A stretch of DNA of 64,000 nt from assembly GCA_024655945.1 (NCBI GenBank), contig JANLFK010000009.1:88353-152352 (forward strand), in the 5' to 3' direction. This document shows positions 33,238 through 44,316 of the stretch, in pieces (positions within the stretch are counted from its first letter, which is position 1; every line of letters begins with the position of its first letter). The position numbers were made by a program, and so were the translations under genes. The notes beneath the pieces were generated by a model. That model was not told the origin of the DNA. It saw only the letters and a program-made list of their open reading frames with translations, and ran no database searches. The DNA is from a candidate division KSB1 bacterium (GTDB taxonomy: Bacteria; Zhuqueibacterota; Zhuqueibacteria; JANLFK01; Oleimicrobiaceae).

Positions 33238-34647
33238 ATGCTCCTTGCGCGCTTTGAAAAGTGCTTGCGGGAACACCGCCTCGTCGCCCCAGGCCAGACG
33301 GTTCTGGTAGCAGTTTCTGGCGGCGTGGATTCGATGGTGCTGCTGGACCTTTTCGCCTGCATTCAAGAACCCTGGCGGCTGCAGCTGGTCGTGGCACACC
33401 TCAACCATGGCCTGCGCGGCAAAGAGGCCGACCGCGACCAGACCTTTGTCAGCACACGTGCCGGCCACTACGGCCTGCCCGTGGTGACCGAGCGGGCGGA
33501 TGTTGCCGGCTACGCGCGCCAGCGACACTTGTCCCGTGAGGCCGCAGCCCGCGAGGTGCGCTATGACTTCTTGCGACGGGCGGCGCAGCAAGCGGGCGCC
33601 GAGCGCGTTGCCTTGGGCCACCACGCCAATGACCAGGCAGAGACCTTCCTCGACCATCTCCTGCGCGGAGCCGGTCTCGCCGGGTTGGGCGGCATGTGGT
33701 GGCAGCGGGACATCTTCGTGCGCCCGCTCCTTGGGTTCACCCGCGCCGAACTAACCGAATACGCCACCCACCACCGGCTGCCATTTTGCGAAGATAGTTC
33801 CAATGTTGACCTGCGGATGCGCAGGAACCGGCTGCGGCACGAGCTAGTGCCTCACCTGGCTTCCCACTACAACCCGCGCGTCGTGGAGGCGCTCAGCCGC
33901 GCCTGCCAGGCGTTCCAGGAAGCTGACCAGGGCTTGCGCATCATCGCTGCCCGACAGCTGGCCCGCGACGGGCGCGAAGAGGGGGGAAAAATTGTTCTTG
34001 ATATTGCTGAGTTTTTGCGCTATCTTTCAGTGACGCAAAAGTATGTGTTGATGGACGTGGTGGAGCGGATGGGAGGTAGGCGCTCGCAGCTCGACAGCCG
34101 AACCCTGGAACGCGTGCTCCGCTTGGTGAGGCAGGCACGGCCGGGGACGAGGGTAAGCCTGGGGGGAGGAATCGAGGCCGCCGTCTCCGGTCGCTACTTG
34201 GTGATCGGCCCGAGCGCCCAAGGGTCCTTTTGCCTGCCAGTGCACATCGGCCGAGAGGTAGCTGACCCAGCGCGTGGTTTCGTCTTCAAGTGTTCGCCAG
34301 CCACGCGGGAAGAATTCCAGGCGCTGCGCGGCACATCCCCTGCCGTGGAATTTGTCGATGCCGGGCAGGTCGAAGAGCCGCTGCGGCTGCGTTCGTGGCA
34401 GCGCGGCGACCGCTTTTTCCCCCTGGGGATGCAGGAGAGCAAGAAACTGTCGGACTTTTTCATCGATGCCAAAGTGCCGCACCATCGCCGCCATCTTGTG
34501 CCGCTCCTCGAGTGCGCCAAGGGTATCATCTGGGTGTGCGGGCTGCGCCTCGATGAACGGTTTCGCGTCACCGACAAGACGAGGCAGCTACTAAGACTGG
34601 AATTCCACAGCGACTATGCCAGCAAAGAGCGAGAAGCAGAAGGCTGA
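33238..34647 (+). CDS. tilS: tRNA(Ile)-lysidine synthetase
   Basis: Converts C34 of tRNA-Ile2(CAU) to lysidine so that it reads AUA instead of AUG; essential in most bacteria. The N-terminal ATP-pyrophosphatase domain has the P-loop VAVSGGVDSMVLL (residues about 25-37), VVAHLNHGLRGKEADRD, SREAAAREVRYDFL and ALGHHANDQAETFLDHLLRG. The C-terminal part (LRLRSWQRGDRFFPLGM, KKLSDFFIDAKVP, VCGLRLDERFRV) is the usual tRNA-binding TilS_C. ATG 33238 gives 469 residues; no good ribosome site is visible, as the terminator hairpin lies directly upstream. It overlaps hpt by 32 bases. Confidence 0.95.
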   Translation: MLLARFEKCLREHRLVAPGQTVLVAVSGGVDSMVLLDLFACIQEPWRLQLVVAHLNHGLRGKEADRDQTFVSTRAGHYGLPVVTERADVAGYARQRHLSREAAAREVRYDFLRRAAQQAGAERVALGHHANDQAETFLDHLLRGAGLAGLGGMWWQRDIFVRPLLGFTRAELTEYATHHRLPFCEDSSNVDLRMRRNRLRHELVPHLASHYNPRVVEALSRACQAFQEADQGLRIIAARQLARDGREEGGKIVLDIAEFLRYLSVTQKYVLMDVVERMGGRRSQLDSRTLERVLRLVRQARPGTRVSLGGGIEAAVSGRYLVIGPSAQGSFCLPVHIGREVADPARGFVFKCSPATREEFQALRGTSPAVEFVDAGQVEEPLRLRSWQRGDRFFPLGMQESKKLSDFFIDAKVPHHRRHLVPLLECAKGIIWVCGLRLDERFRVTDKTRQLLRLEFHSDYASKEREAEG

Positions 34648-35170
34648 GGCGTGTGACGGCTATCGGCTGATGTTGAGCCCGCGCCGCATCCAGCGCCGCA
34701 TCAAAGAGTTAGCCAAGGAGTTGTCCCGAGACTATCGCGGCCGCGTTCCGGTGTTCATCGGCGTGCTGAACGGTGGGTTCATCTTCATGGCCGACCTGAT
34801 CAGAGCGCTGGAGATAGACTGCGAGGTCGATTTCATGAAAATCTCCAGCTATGGCGACGAGACCATGACCTCCGGCTGGGTGAAGCTCTTGAAAGACGTC
34901 GACTGCCAGATCGAAGGTCGGGATGTGGTGGTCGTCGAGGATATTGTCGACTCCGGGCTCTCCATTCAGTTCCTGCACCGGCGGCTGCAGCGTTTCAAGC
35001 CCAAGTCGGTCAAGTATGTTGCTTTGCTTCTCAAAGAAGGTGCCGCCAAGGTGCCTTACGAGGTGGACTATGTTGGGTTCCGCATCCCGAACGAATTCGT
35101 TGTCGGCTACGGTCTTGACCAGGCGCAGCTGCTGCGCAACCTTGGCGGCATTTACGTGAAGAAGGAGTGA
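34616..35170 (+). CDS. hpt: Hypoxanthine phosphoribosyltransferase
   Basis: Purine salvage enzyme making IMP (and often GMP) from base and PRPP. The 184-residue protein has the PRPP motif [13 protein letters not shown], the family N-terminal [21 protein letters not shown], and [20 protein letters not shown] for the flexible loop. The C-terminal [19 protein letters not shown] is also typical. The order tilS-hpt-ftsH is widely conserved in bacteria. ATG 34616 lies inside the tilS end, suggesting coupling. Confidence 0.95.
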   Translation: MPAKSEKQKAEACDGYRLMLSPRRIQRRIKELAKELSRDYRGRVPVFIGVLNGGFIFMADLIRALEIDCEVDFMKISSYGDETMTSGWVKLLKDVDCQIEGRDVVVVEDIVDSGLSIQFLHRRLQRFKPKSVKYVALLLKEGAAKVPYEVDYVGFRIPNEFVVGYGLDQAQLLRNLGGIYVKKE

Positions 35171-35195
35171 TCCACCTCCAGGAAGGTTTGGCATT

Positions 35196-37241
<2,046 letters not shown>

Positions 37242-37252
37242 ACCGCAAGGAT

Positions 37253-38794
37253 GTGCTGAGCGAACTCATGGCATACATTGTCTTGCTCCTGCGCTTGTGG
37301 CTGGTGCCTCCGTCGCGTCTGCCGCTGCTCATTGCCGTCGTTTCGGTTTTCCTGCTGGTCGTCCTTGCGCTGCTCTCCACTTCTACCACGGTATTGAACC
37401 GTCGGGTGCTGGTGCGCCTCTTGTTGGTTGTGGCGGCGCTCAGCGTGGCCGCAGAGGCGGCGCTCTTAGTGCGCCTTCGTGGGCCCGCGCCGCGACCGTA
37501 CGTGGCGATTCTGCCTTTCTTACCGGGGAAGGAGTCTCCGCAGGCATGGGCGCTGAGCCGCACCCTTTGCCACAACCTGCGAGCGCTGAGTAGCAACTAC
37601 TACGTGGGGAGTTTCGAGTCGGTATTGGAGGCGGTGCAGGCTGACAGCGTCATGGACCAGGCTTATGTGGCCAAGTTCTGTGAGCGAAGCGGGCTCGATG
37701 CTGCTGTTTCGGGGGAGCTTGTCCACCATGGCGAGGCCTTGCAGTGGAGCGGTCACTTGTGGCGCCAAGGCGTGTGGTCGGACACCACGTTGCCAGCCTC
37801 GGCAGGGGAACTCGAACCACTGGCCAAGGATGCCCAAGCTTGGCTTGTCCGCAAGTTAGGCCTCGTGCCGCCGCGCGCCGAGGAAAGGGAAGTCTACTGG
37901 GACGCGCAGGCGGCGCAGGCCGATATTTTGACGCGTGCAGCCAAGTTCGAGGAGGCGCGCAGGGTTCTCAGCAACGCACATCCTCCTTTGCACTGGCTGA
38001 TGGTGGGCCAGTCCTACTTGCAGCAGGCCAAGCAGCTGCGCAACCTCGGCAGAGCGTGGCGCGAGCCTTTGTACCATGCCGTCACCACCGCGGAAGAACT
38101 GGTCCAGCAAGACTCGACCTTGGTAGAGGCGCACCTCCTGCTTGGCGAGTGCCACATTCTCGAGGAGGAATGGGACCGGGCCGAAACTCATGTGCGCAAG
38201 GCCTTGGCCCTGGACCCCTCCAGCAGCCATGCGCTGGTTCTCCTCATGCGCCTGCACCGTTCCCGGTATCGGGACCTCGGTTTCGAGGACGAAGAACAAC
38301 TCTACCGGCGGGCTATCTGGTACGACCCCTGCTCGGTGAGCGCCCGCTTGGGCCTTGTCGCCTACTTGCAACAGATGGGGCGACGGTCAGAAGCGCTGCA
38401 GGCGGTGGACGAGGTGCTTCGCATTAACCCATCGTCTATCCCCGGCTTGCTGGCAAAGGGGAGGATGCTGATCACCTGGGAACAGAACGAAGCTGGATTC
38501 GCCTGCTTGGAAAAGGCAGCCAGTCTGGCACCCGACGACCCAGAAGTGCTCTTTGCCTTCGGGGTCGCTCGCTATGTGACCGAAGACTATGAAGGTGCGC
38601 GGCCCTTGTTTGAGCGCGCCGTTGCCGTGGGCGACCATCTTGACTCTTATCTGTACCTCGGGCTGATCGCGCGCCGCCTCGGCCAGCCCGAGAAGGCTCT
38701 GCCGTACTTCCAGGAGAGGGTGCGGCGCAAACGCGATGCACAGGACCGGCTGGCAGAGATCGCGCGGGAGAACATTTTCCAGATAACGCACTGA
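37253..38794 (+). CDS. Membrane-anchored TPR protein with FlgO-like domain
   Basis: A 513-residue protein with two N-terminal hydrophobic segments (LLIAVVSVFLLVVLALLS and RLLLVVAALSVAAEAALLV) followed by PYVAILPFLPGKESPQAWAL, a FlgO/TolB-like pattern as in the larger TPR gene at 18122. TPRs fill about 240-500 (for example LEEEWDRAETHVRKALALDP and LGQPEKALPYFQERVRRKRD). The start may be GTG 37253, close behind the ftsH stop, or ATG 37268; neither has a strong ribosome site. Its function is unknown; a scaffold or stress role is possible only by context. Confidence 0.65.
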   Translation: MLSELMAYIVLLLRLWLVPPSRLPLLIAVVSVFLLVVLALLSTSTTVLNRRVLVRLLLVVAALSVAAEAALLVRLRGPAPRPYVAILPFLPGKESPQAWALSRTLCHNLRALSSNYYVGSFESVLEAVQADSVMDQAYVAKFCERSGLDAAVSGELVHHGEALQWSGHLWRQGVWSDTTLPASAGELEPLAKDAQAWLVRKLGLVPPRAEEREVYWDAQAAQADILTRAAKFEEARRVLSNAHPPLHWLMVGQSYLQQAKQLRNLGRAWREPLYHAVTTAEELVQQDSTLVEAHLLLGECHILEEEWDRAETHVRKALALDPSSSHALVLLMRLHRSRYRDLGFEDEEQLYRRAIWYDPCSVSARLGLVAYLQQMGRRSEALQAVDEVLRINPSSIPGLLAKGRMLITWEQNEAGFACLEKAASLAPDDPEVLFAFGVARYVTEDYEGARPLFERAVAVGDHLDSYLYLGLIARRLGQPEKALPYFQERVRRKRDAQDRLAEIARENIFQITH

Positions 38795-38807
38795 ACTCGG
38801 GGCCAGG

Positions 38808-39674
38808 ATGCCGGCAGAGCAGATGACTTTGCAGTTGACATGTCGCAGCAGGGTGCTCGACCTGTCCCGCAGGACGCTCATCATGGGCATCGTCAACGTC
38901 ACCCCGGATAGCTTTTCTGACGGCGGGAAGTACTTCGATCTGGAGCGGGCGGTGGAACACGCCGTGGAGCTGTGCCGGCAGGGGGCCGACATCATCGATG
39001 TGGGCGGCGAATCCACGCGGCCAGGGGCTGAACCAGTACCCGCCGACGAAGAGATGCGGCGCGTGGTGCCGGTCATCGAGCGCTTGGCGCGCAGGGTGAC
39101 GGTGCCCATCTCGGTGGACACCTACAAGGCATGCGTGGCCGAGGAGGCGCTTGCCGCGGGCGCGGCCATGGTCAACGACATCAGCGCCTTGCGCGCCGAC
39201 CCGCACATGGCGGAGGTCGTGCGCCGCTTCGGTGCCGCTGTCGTGCTCATGCACATGCAGGGCGAACCGCGCACCATGCAGCTTGACCCCAGATACCAAG
39301 ATGTGGTAGGAGATATCATCGCCTTCTTGCAGGAGAGGGCGTTGGCCTGCACGGCGCACGGCATTCCGCGCTCGTGCTTGATCGCCGACCCAGGGCTGGG
39401 CTTCGGCAAGACGGTTGAGCATAACTTTGAGATCATTCGCCGCTTGGCAGAGTTCAGGTGCCTGCAACTGCCCCTGCTGGTGGGGCCCAGCCGCAAATCG
39501 TTTGTGGGCGCAGTCACCGGCCTGCCGCCTCAGGAGCGGTTGGAAGGGACGGCGGCCGCGGTGGCTGCCTGCGTGCTCAACGGTGCTCACATCGTGCGCG
39601 TGCACGATGTGCAAGCCATGCGTCGCGTGGTAGCCGTCGCCGATGCCATCGCTCGCAAGGAACCGGCCCATTAA
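38808..39674 (+). CDS. folP: Dihydropteroate synthase
   Basis: Condenses 6-hydroxymethyl-dihydropterin diphosphate with p-aminobenzoate in folate synthesis; the target of sulfonamides. The 288-residue TIM barrel has the signature LIMGIVNVTPDSFSDGGKY, GADIIDVGGESTRPGAEPV, VPISVDTYKACVAEEAL, MVNDISALR, VLMHMQGEPRTMQ, LIADPGLGFGKTVEHNFEI and LLVGPSRKSFVG. ATG 38808 lies 13 bases after the TPR stop. The arrangement ftsH-(TPR)-folP-cdaA resembles the common ftsH-folP-disA order in this group. Confidence 0.96.
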   Translation: MPAEQMTLQLTCRSRVLDLSRRTLIMGIVNVTPDSFSDGGKYFDLERAVEHAVELCRQGADIIDVGGESTRPGAEPVPADEEMRRVVPVIERLARRVTVPISVDTYKACVAEEALAAGAAMVNDISALRADPHMAEVVRRFGAAVVLMHMQGEPRTMQLDPRYQDVVGDIIAFLQERALACTAHGIPRSCLIADPGLGFGKTVEHNFEIIRRLAEFRCLQLPLLVGPSRKSFVGAVTGLPPQERLEGTAAAVAACVLNGAHIVRVHDVQAMRRVVAVADAIARKEPAH

Positions 39675-39741
39675 CAGGGCAGAGGAAGCGTTCCCCCCAC
39701 TGGGTAATCGCCAGGAGTAGGAAGCCGAAGGAGATCCTGTC

Positions 39742-40512
39742 GTGGTGCTCTTTCGCATTGGGTTCATCCCAGTCACGCTCTTCGATGTCTTGGATATCGC
39801 GGTCATCTCCTACCTCCTTTATCGGGTCTACTTTTTCATTCGTGGTACGCGCGCAGCGCAGATGACCGTCGGACTGGTGGTGATCCTGGTCCTTTCGGTG
39901 GTGGCGCCCCTCTTCAACTTGGGCGCCCTAAGTTGGCTTTTCCAGAACCTCAAGACCATCTGGTTAGTCGCCTTCGTGGTCGTGTTTCAGCCGGAACTCC
40001 GCAGGTTACTCATCTACATCGGCCAGACGCGGTTGGCGCGCTACTTTGTCAGCGTGGCCGGCACGCGCACGGTGGAAGAAGTGATTAAGGCCAGCTTGGA
40101 GCTTTCCAAGCGGGGCTACGGCGGCCTCATCGTCTTGGTAAAGGAGACAGGCCTGAGGCCTGTGGTGGAGACCGGGGTGCGGCTGCAGGCGGAGGTCTCT
40201 GTGCCGCTCATTGTCTCCATCTTCAATCCACGCTCGCCGCTCCACGACGGTGCCATTGTCATCCAGAACGAGCTGATCGAAGCGGCGCGCTGTATCTTAC
40301 CCCTGTCGGACAATCCCCAGTTAGATCAAACCCTTGGCACGAGGCATCGAGCGGCAGTGGGATTGAGCGAGGAGAGCGACGCAGTAGTGATTGTAATCTC
40401 CGAAGAAACGGGCACAATCTCTGTTGCCTACAAAGGGGTTCTCAAGCGAGGGATGGATGAGCAGGCAATGCGCAGGGAACTTGAGCAGGACCTGCGTGTC
40501 ACGCCGAGCTGA
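39742..40512 (+). CDS. cdaA: Diadenylate cyclase (CdaA type)
   Basis: Makes cyclic di-AMP from two ATP; this nucleotide controls potassium and osmotic balance. Three membrane segments fill residues about 8-95 (DVLDIAVISYLLYRVYFFI, MTVGLVVILVLSVVAPLF, IWLVAFVVVFQPELRRLLIY). The DAC domain then has SIFNPRSPLHDGAIVI (the DGA motif) and GTRHRAAVGLSEESDAVVI (the RHR motif), both intact. GTG 39742 has AAGGAG 8 bases upstream. A YbbR-like regulator, often found next to cdaA, is absent here. Confidence 0.95.
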   Translation: MVLFRIGFIPVTLFDVLDIAVISYLLYRVYFFIRGTRAAQMTVGLVVILVLSVVAPLFNLGALSWLFQNLKTIWLVAFVVVFQPELRRLLIYIGQTRLARYFVSVAGTRTVEEVIKASLELSKRGYGGLIVLVKETGLRPVVETGVRLQAEVSVPLIVSIFNPRSPLHDGAIVIQNELIEAARCILPLSDNPQLDQTLGTRHRAAVGLSEESDAVVIVISEETGTISVAYKGVLKRGMDEQAMRRELEQDLRVTPS

Positions 40513-40561
40513 GAACGTTCAGATGAAGGATTGGCACCGGGTGCAGGAAGAGAGGAGGTAG

Positions 40562-41113
<552 letters not shown>

Positions 41114-41150
41114 GCTTCCCGCCACCCAGCCGGGAATTCCCCAAAAATGC

Positions 41151-41181
41151 AAAGGGAGATCTCCGATGAAGGTCTCCCTTT
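41151..41181. terminator. Bidirectional terminator between lyxose isomerase and TonB receptor genes
   Basis: AAAGGGAGA (41151-41159) and TCTCCCTTT (41173-41181) form a perfect 9-bp stem with a 13-base loop. On the plus strand TGTGTTTG follows; on the minus strand GCATTTTTGG follows. The genes on both sides converge here. Confidence 0.75.
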
Positions 41182-41212
41182 GTGTGTTTGAGCATGGCCT
41201 TGCCGATCCTGC

Positions 41213-43375
41213 TCAGAAGGTACGAGAAAGGGTCATCGTGTAGTGGCGGATGGGCATCAAGGTCCGCTCCACTTGGGTGTAGTTGTAGTTGAACAGGTTG
41301 CCGATATCAAAGCTGATGTCTGTACCAAGGAGCCTGTAGCCCATGCGCAGGTCGGCCACCTTCTGGGCCACTCTCTGGTCCCGCGGATAGACCTTCACTC
41401 GCTTCAAGCTGCTCACATAGCGGTAATCGACGCCAATGCGGAAGGGACCATCGGTGAAGGTCACCGTGCCCGTGAAGAGGTGGCGCGCACGATAGGCGAG
41501 GTAGTCGTCGGCGGTGATGTCCCAGGGGTCGAGCAGGGTGTAGGAGAGCGCTGGCGCCAGTCGTCCTTTCCACAAACTTCCCTGCAGGCTTGTCTCGATG
41601 CCGCGAATCCTTGCCTCCGTGACATTGACGAAGCGCACCGTTCCTGAGGCATCGGGCTCCGGCTCGATCAGGTCGTGATACTGATTGTGGAACAGGGCGC
41701 AATCGAAAAGGAAGCGCTTGGTGAGCTCCTGGTTGATCCCAACTTCATAGGACCAAGCAGACTCTGCCCGCAGCTGCAGGTTTGGAACTACGCGCAGGCC
41801 AGAGACCACCACGTCGGTGAAGCGCTCCGCCACACTCGGCGCACGAAAGCCGCGACCGGTGGACAGGCGCACGGTGGTGCCAGGGAGTGCCTTCCACACA
41901 AGGCCGAGCTTGGGGCTGAGTTGCTGCTCGTCGATGCCCACGTCGATGTGGCTGTAGTCAAAGCGCGCCCCGAGGGTGAAGAGGAATCGCCAGGGGAGTT
42001 TGATTTCGTCTTGCAGGTAGCAGGCGAGGGCATAGGCGTCGTGGTTGTCGAACATCGTCGACTGCACATAGTCAAAGGCGCCCTCGATGCCGGCGGTCAC
42101 GGAGTGACGTGAAACGGGTAGCACGTCAGTCTGAATCTCGAAACCGAGCTTCTGCGCCTCGGAATAGTCGTTGTTGTCGTGGAAAAAGTTCTCCCAGCGA
42201 TTGCGGAAATAGGACAGGCGCGTCTTCAGGCCCAGGCGTTCGCTCAGCGCGTGTTTGTAGACGGCGTTAAAATTCGCCTTCCACGACTTGACTTTGTCGC
42301 CCACTGCCACCTTAGGTGCCTCGAGCGGTCGGTTCTGGCTTTGCCACATGAAACTGGCGCCATAGTCTGCCCAGTTCCAGTTGGCCGTCAGGGCCAGGTG
42401 CGCCTGCGGCGAAAGGTGCCTTCCTATCTTGGCGGTCATGTTGTAGCGCAGGAGGTTCCCATTTTCCCGGTACCCGAGTGATTCCGTGCGGCCACCGGCA
42501 AAGACCAGCTCCCACCCATTGAACCGACGGCTGTGGCTGATGCTCGTCTCGTTGAAGTGCAGCAGCCTGTTGGTCCAGCGCCACTCCGCATAGGCAGGCT
42601 GGTCATAGAAACCGGCCAGCAGGCGCACCTGGGTGGTGGGACGCGGAGTGATATCCTTGGTGATCACGTTGATGACGCCTCCCATGGCGCTGGAGCCATA
42701 GAGGGCCGAACCGGCACCTTTCACGATTTCGATGTGGTCGATCTGTGCAGGCGTAATGAGGTCCCACTTGATGTCCCCGCTATCGCCCGGAAGGATCGGC
42801 ACCCCGTCGACCAGGTAAAGCACACGGGTGCCTGCGCCGTGGCTGTAGCCGGAGGAGCCGCGGATGTTGATCTGGCTGCCCATGAAATTGACGCCGGGTG
42901 CATACTGCAGCACCTGCTCCAGATTGATCTCGGCGATTTGGCTCAGCCGCGTCTGGCTGACCACGGCCACGCTCACCGGTGAATCGCCGACCTCCTGGTA
43001 GCGCTTGCTGGCGGTGACCACTACCGAAGGGGTCTCGATCACCGTCTCCTCAAGAGTCACATGCAGTTCGGTTCGTTCCCCGGCGCGCACTGACACCTCC
43101 CTGCGCACGGGTACGAAGCCGATCATCGCCACCTTCACCGTGTAGCGGCCTGGGGGCACCCGCACCAGAGTAAAGTTGCCGCGGGCGTCAGTGGCCGTGC
43201 CGAGCAGTGTCCCTTCCAACATGACGCTGGCCCCGGGAATGGCCTGCCTGTTCTGCGCCGCAACCACGGTCCCTGAGATTGTGCCGTAGTTCTGCGCCCC
43301 GGCAGGCAGAGCGAGCACAGCGCACAACAGGAACATCCCGCCGAAAATAAGCCAGGTTTTGTGTTTGGCGAACAT
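41213..43375 (-). CDS. TonB-dependent outer-membrane receptor
   Basis: A 720-residue outer-membrane transporter driven by TonB. After a signal peptide ending PAGAQ comes a CarboxypepD_reg-like domain (GTISGTVVAAQNRQAIPGAS..., ATDARGNFTLVRVPPGRYTV, residues about 28-110). The plug domain (VVVTASKRYQEVGDSPVSVA, INIRGSSGYSHGAGTRVLYL, VDGVPILPGDSGD, IEIVKGAGSALYGSSAMGGV) and a beta barrel follow, ending in a C-terminal Phe. Its size and shape suggest a BtuB- or siderophore-type receptor rather than a SusC glycan receptor. The ligand is unknown. ATG 43375 with GAGGG upstream is preferred to TTG 43381. Confidence 0.9.
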   Translation of the reverse strand: MFAKHKTWLIFGGMFLLCAVLALPAGAQNYGTISGTVVAAQNRQAIPGASVMLEGTLLGTATDARGNFTLVRVPPGRYTVKVAMIGFVPVRREVSVRAGERTELHVTLEETVIETPSVVVTASKRYQEVGDSPVSVAVVSQTRLSQIAEINLEQVLQYAPGVNFMGSQINIRGSSGYSHGAGTRVLYLVDGVPILPGDSGDIKWDLITPAQIDHIEIVKGAGSALYGSSAMGGVINVITKDITPRPTTQVRLLAGFYDQPAYAEWRWTNRLLHFNETSISHSRRFNGWELVFAGGRTESLGYRENGNLLRYNMTAKIGRHLSPQAHLALTANWNWADYGASFMWQSQNRPLEAPKVAVGDKVKSWKANFNAVYKHALSERLGLKTRLSYFRNRWENFFHDNNDYSEAQKLGFEIQTDVLPVSRHSVTAGIEGAFDYVQSTMFDNHDAYALACYLQDEIKLPWRFLFTLGARFDYSHIDVGIDEQQLSPKLGLVWKALPGTTVRLSTGRGFRAPSVAERFTDVVVSGLRVVPNLQLRAESAWSYEVGINQELTKRFLFDCALFHNQYHDLIEPEPDASGTVRFVNVTEARIRGIETSLQGSLWKGRLAPALSYTLLDPWDITADDYLAYRARHLFTGTVTFTDGPFRIGVDYRYVSSLKRVKVYPRDQRVAQKVADLRMGYRLLGTDISFDIGNLFNYNYTQVERTLMPIRHYTMTLSRTF

Positions 43376-43441
43376 ACACAACCCTCGGTCAGGATAGGAG
43401 AACCTTTCGATATGTCATGCCTGCTGCACGATTCAGGCTTT

Positions 43442-44227
43442 CTATGGGCTCCCGCTCAAAAAGACGTCGATGTCGAGGCCTTCTACGCGCGCCTTGTTGT
43501 CAGGCACCACCACCGGCCCAAAGCGCAGTCCCTTGATGCTCGTCAAGCCGATCGGTGCACCCTCCTCAAGCAGAATAGCCGCCAAAAACCAGTAGGTATC
43601 CGGTGGCGCCGAGATGGAGTAACCCACCGAGTCGCCGCCGATGGGAAGCGACCCACTGATGTAAAGATCCAGCAGTGAAGGAAGCTTTGGGAAAGCCAAT
43701 GGCGAGAGCGAGGCCACGACAAACAGGTTCTGGGCGCGGGCAGGCCAGGCGCCATGAATGTGCAAGGTGCCGTTGATTGAGCTTTCAAAGTGCGGTCTGG
43801 CGCGCCTGAAATCCGCGGTCATGTTCACCCCTTGCACCACTGTCCCCTTGGGTACTTCCACCTGGCCGGGACTCAGCGAGTCCTTGCCGGCAAAGTAGAC
43901 GCCAATGATGTTGTTGACGTTCCACTCGTAGCCTTTTTCCTTCCACACAATGGCAACAGCCCGGTAGAGGCCAGGAGGTAAGTAGATTGTGTATTGGGCC
44001 GAGTCGACGCCCATGGGCAGGGGCTCGCCCATGTCAAGCTGGCTGATGCCTTGCGGGGGAAAGTCAGTGGAGGCGACCACCAAAACCTGCTCGGTGTTCG
44101 CTGGCCACGCGCCGCGAAAGGCGATGGTGCCACGGATACCCGACGTGATGGGCGCCAGGCCCTTATCGATTTCGCAGCTCAGGACAAGCAAGAAGGCGGC
44201 AGCGAGAGCAATGGCGATTCGTTTCAT
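43442..44227 (-). CDS. Lipoprotein with two internal repeats, function unknown
   Basis: A 261-residue lipoprotein, signal MKRIAIALAAAFLLVLSC with the lipobox Cys at residue 18. The mature part consists of two similar halves: FRGAWPANTEQVLVVASTDF in the first and IHGAWPARAQNLFVVASLSP in the second, each followed by a PPGLYRAVAIVWKEKG or PPDTYWFLAAILLEEG segment. This looks like a duplicated beta-sandwich unit. It is encoded between a FadL-like gene and a TonB receptor and may be an accessory surface protein for the receptor; that is inferred from position only. ATG 44227 was chosen because it gives the lipoprotein signal. Confidence 0.7.
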   Translation of the reverse strand: MKRIAIALAAAFLLVLSCEIDKGLAPITSGIRGTIAFRGAWPANTEQVLVVASTDFPPQGISQLDMGEPLPMGVDSAQYTIYLPPGLYRAVAIVWKEKGYEWNVNNIIGVYFAGKDSLSPGQVEVPKGTVVQGVNMTADFRRARPHFESSINGTLHIHGAWPARAQNLFVVASLSPLAFPKLPSLLDLYISGSLPIGGDSVGYSISAPPDTYWFLAAILLEEGAPIGLTSIKGLRFGPVVVPDNKARVEGLDIDVFLSGSP

Positions 44228-44255
44228 CACTTCTCTGACCTTGCTTGCATTACGC

Positions 44256-44298
44256 AAAAAAGGTGCCCCTCCCTCACTGCTCCAGAAGAAGGGGCACC
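44256..44298 (-). terminator. Rho-independent terminator or attenuator after the FadL-like gene
   Basis: Read on the minus strand: GGTGCCCC (44298-44291), a 21-base loop, GGGGCACC (44269-44262) and TTTTTT (44261-44256). It lies 18 bases after the FadL-like stop and only 28 bases before the lipoprotein start, so downstream genes likely rely on partial read-through. Confidence 0.85.
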
Positions 44299-44316
44299 AG
44301 AGCTCTCAACTCGCTG

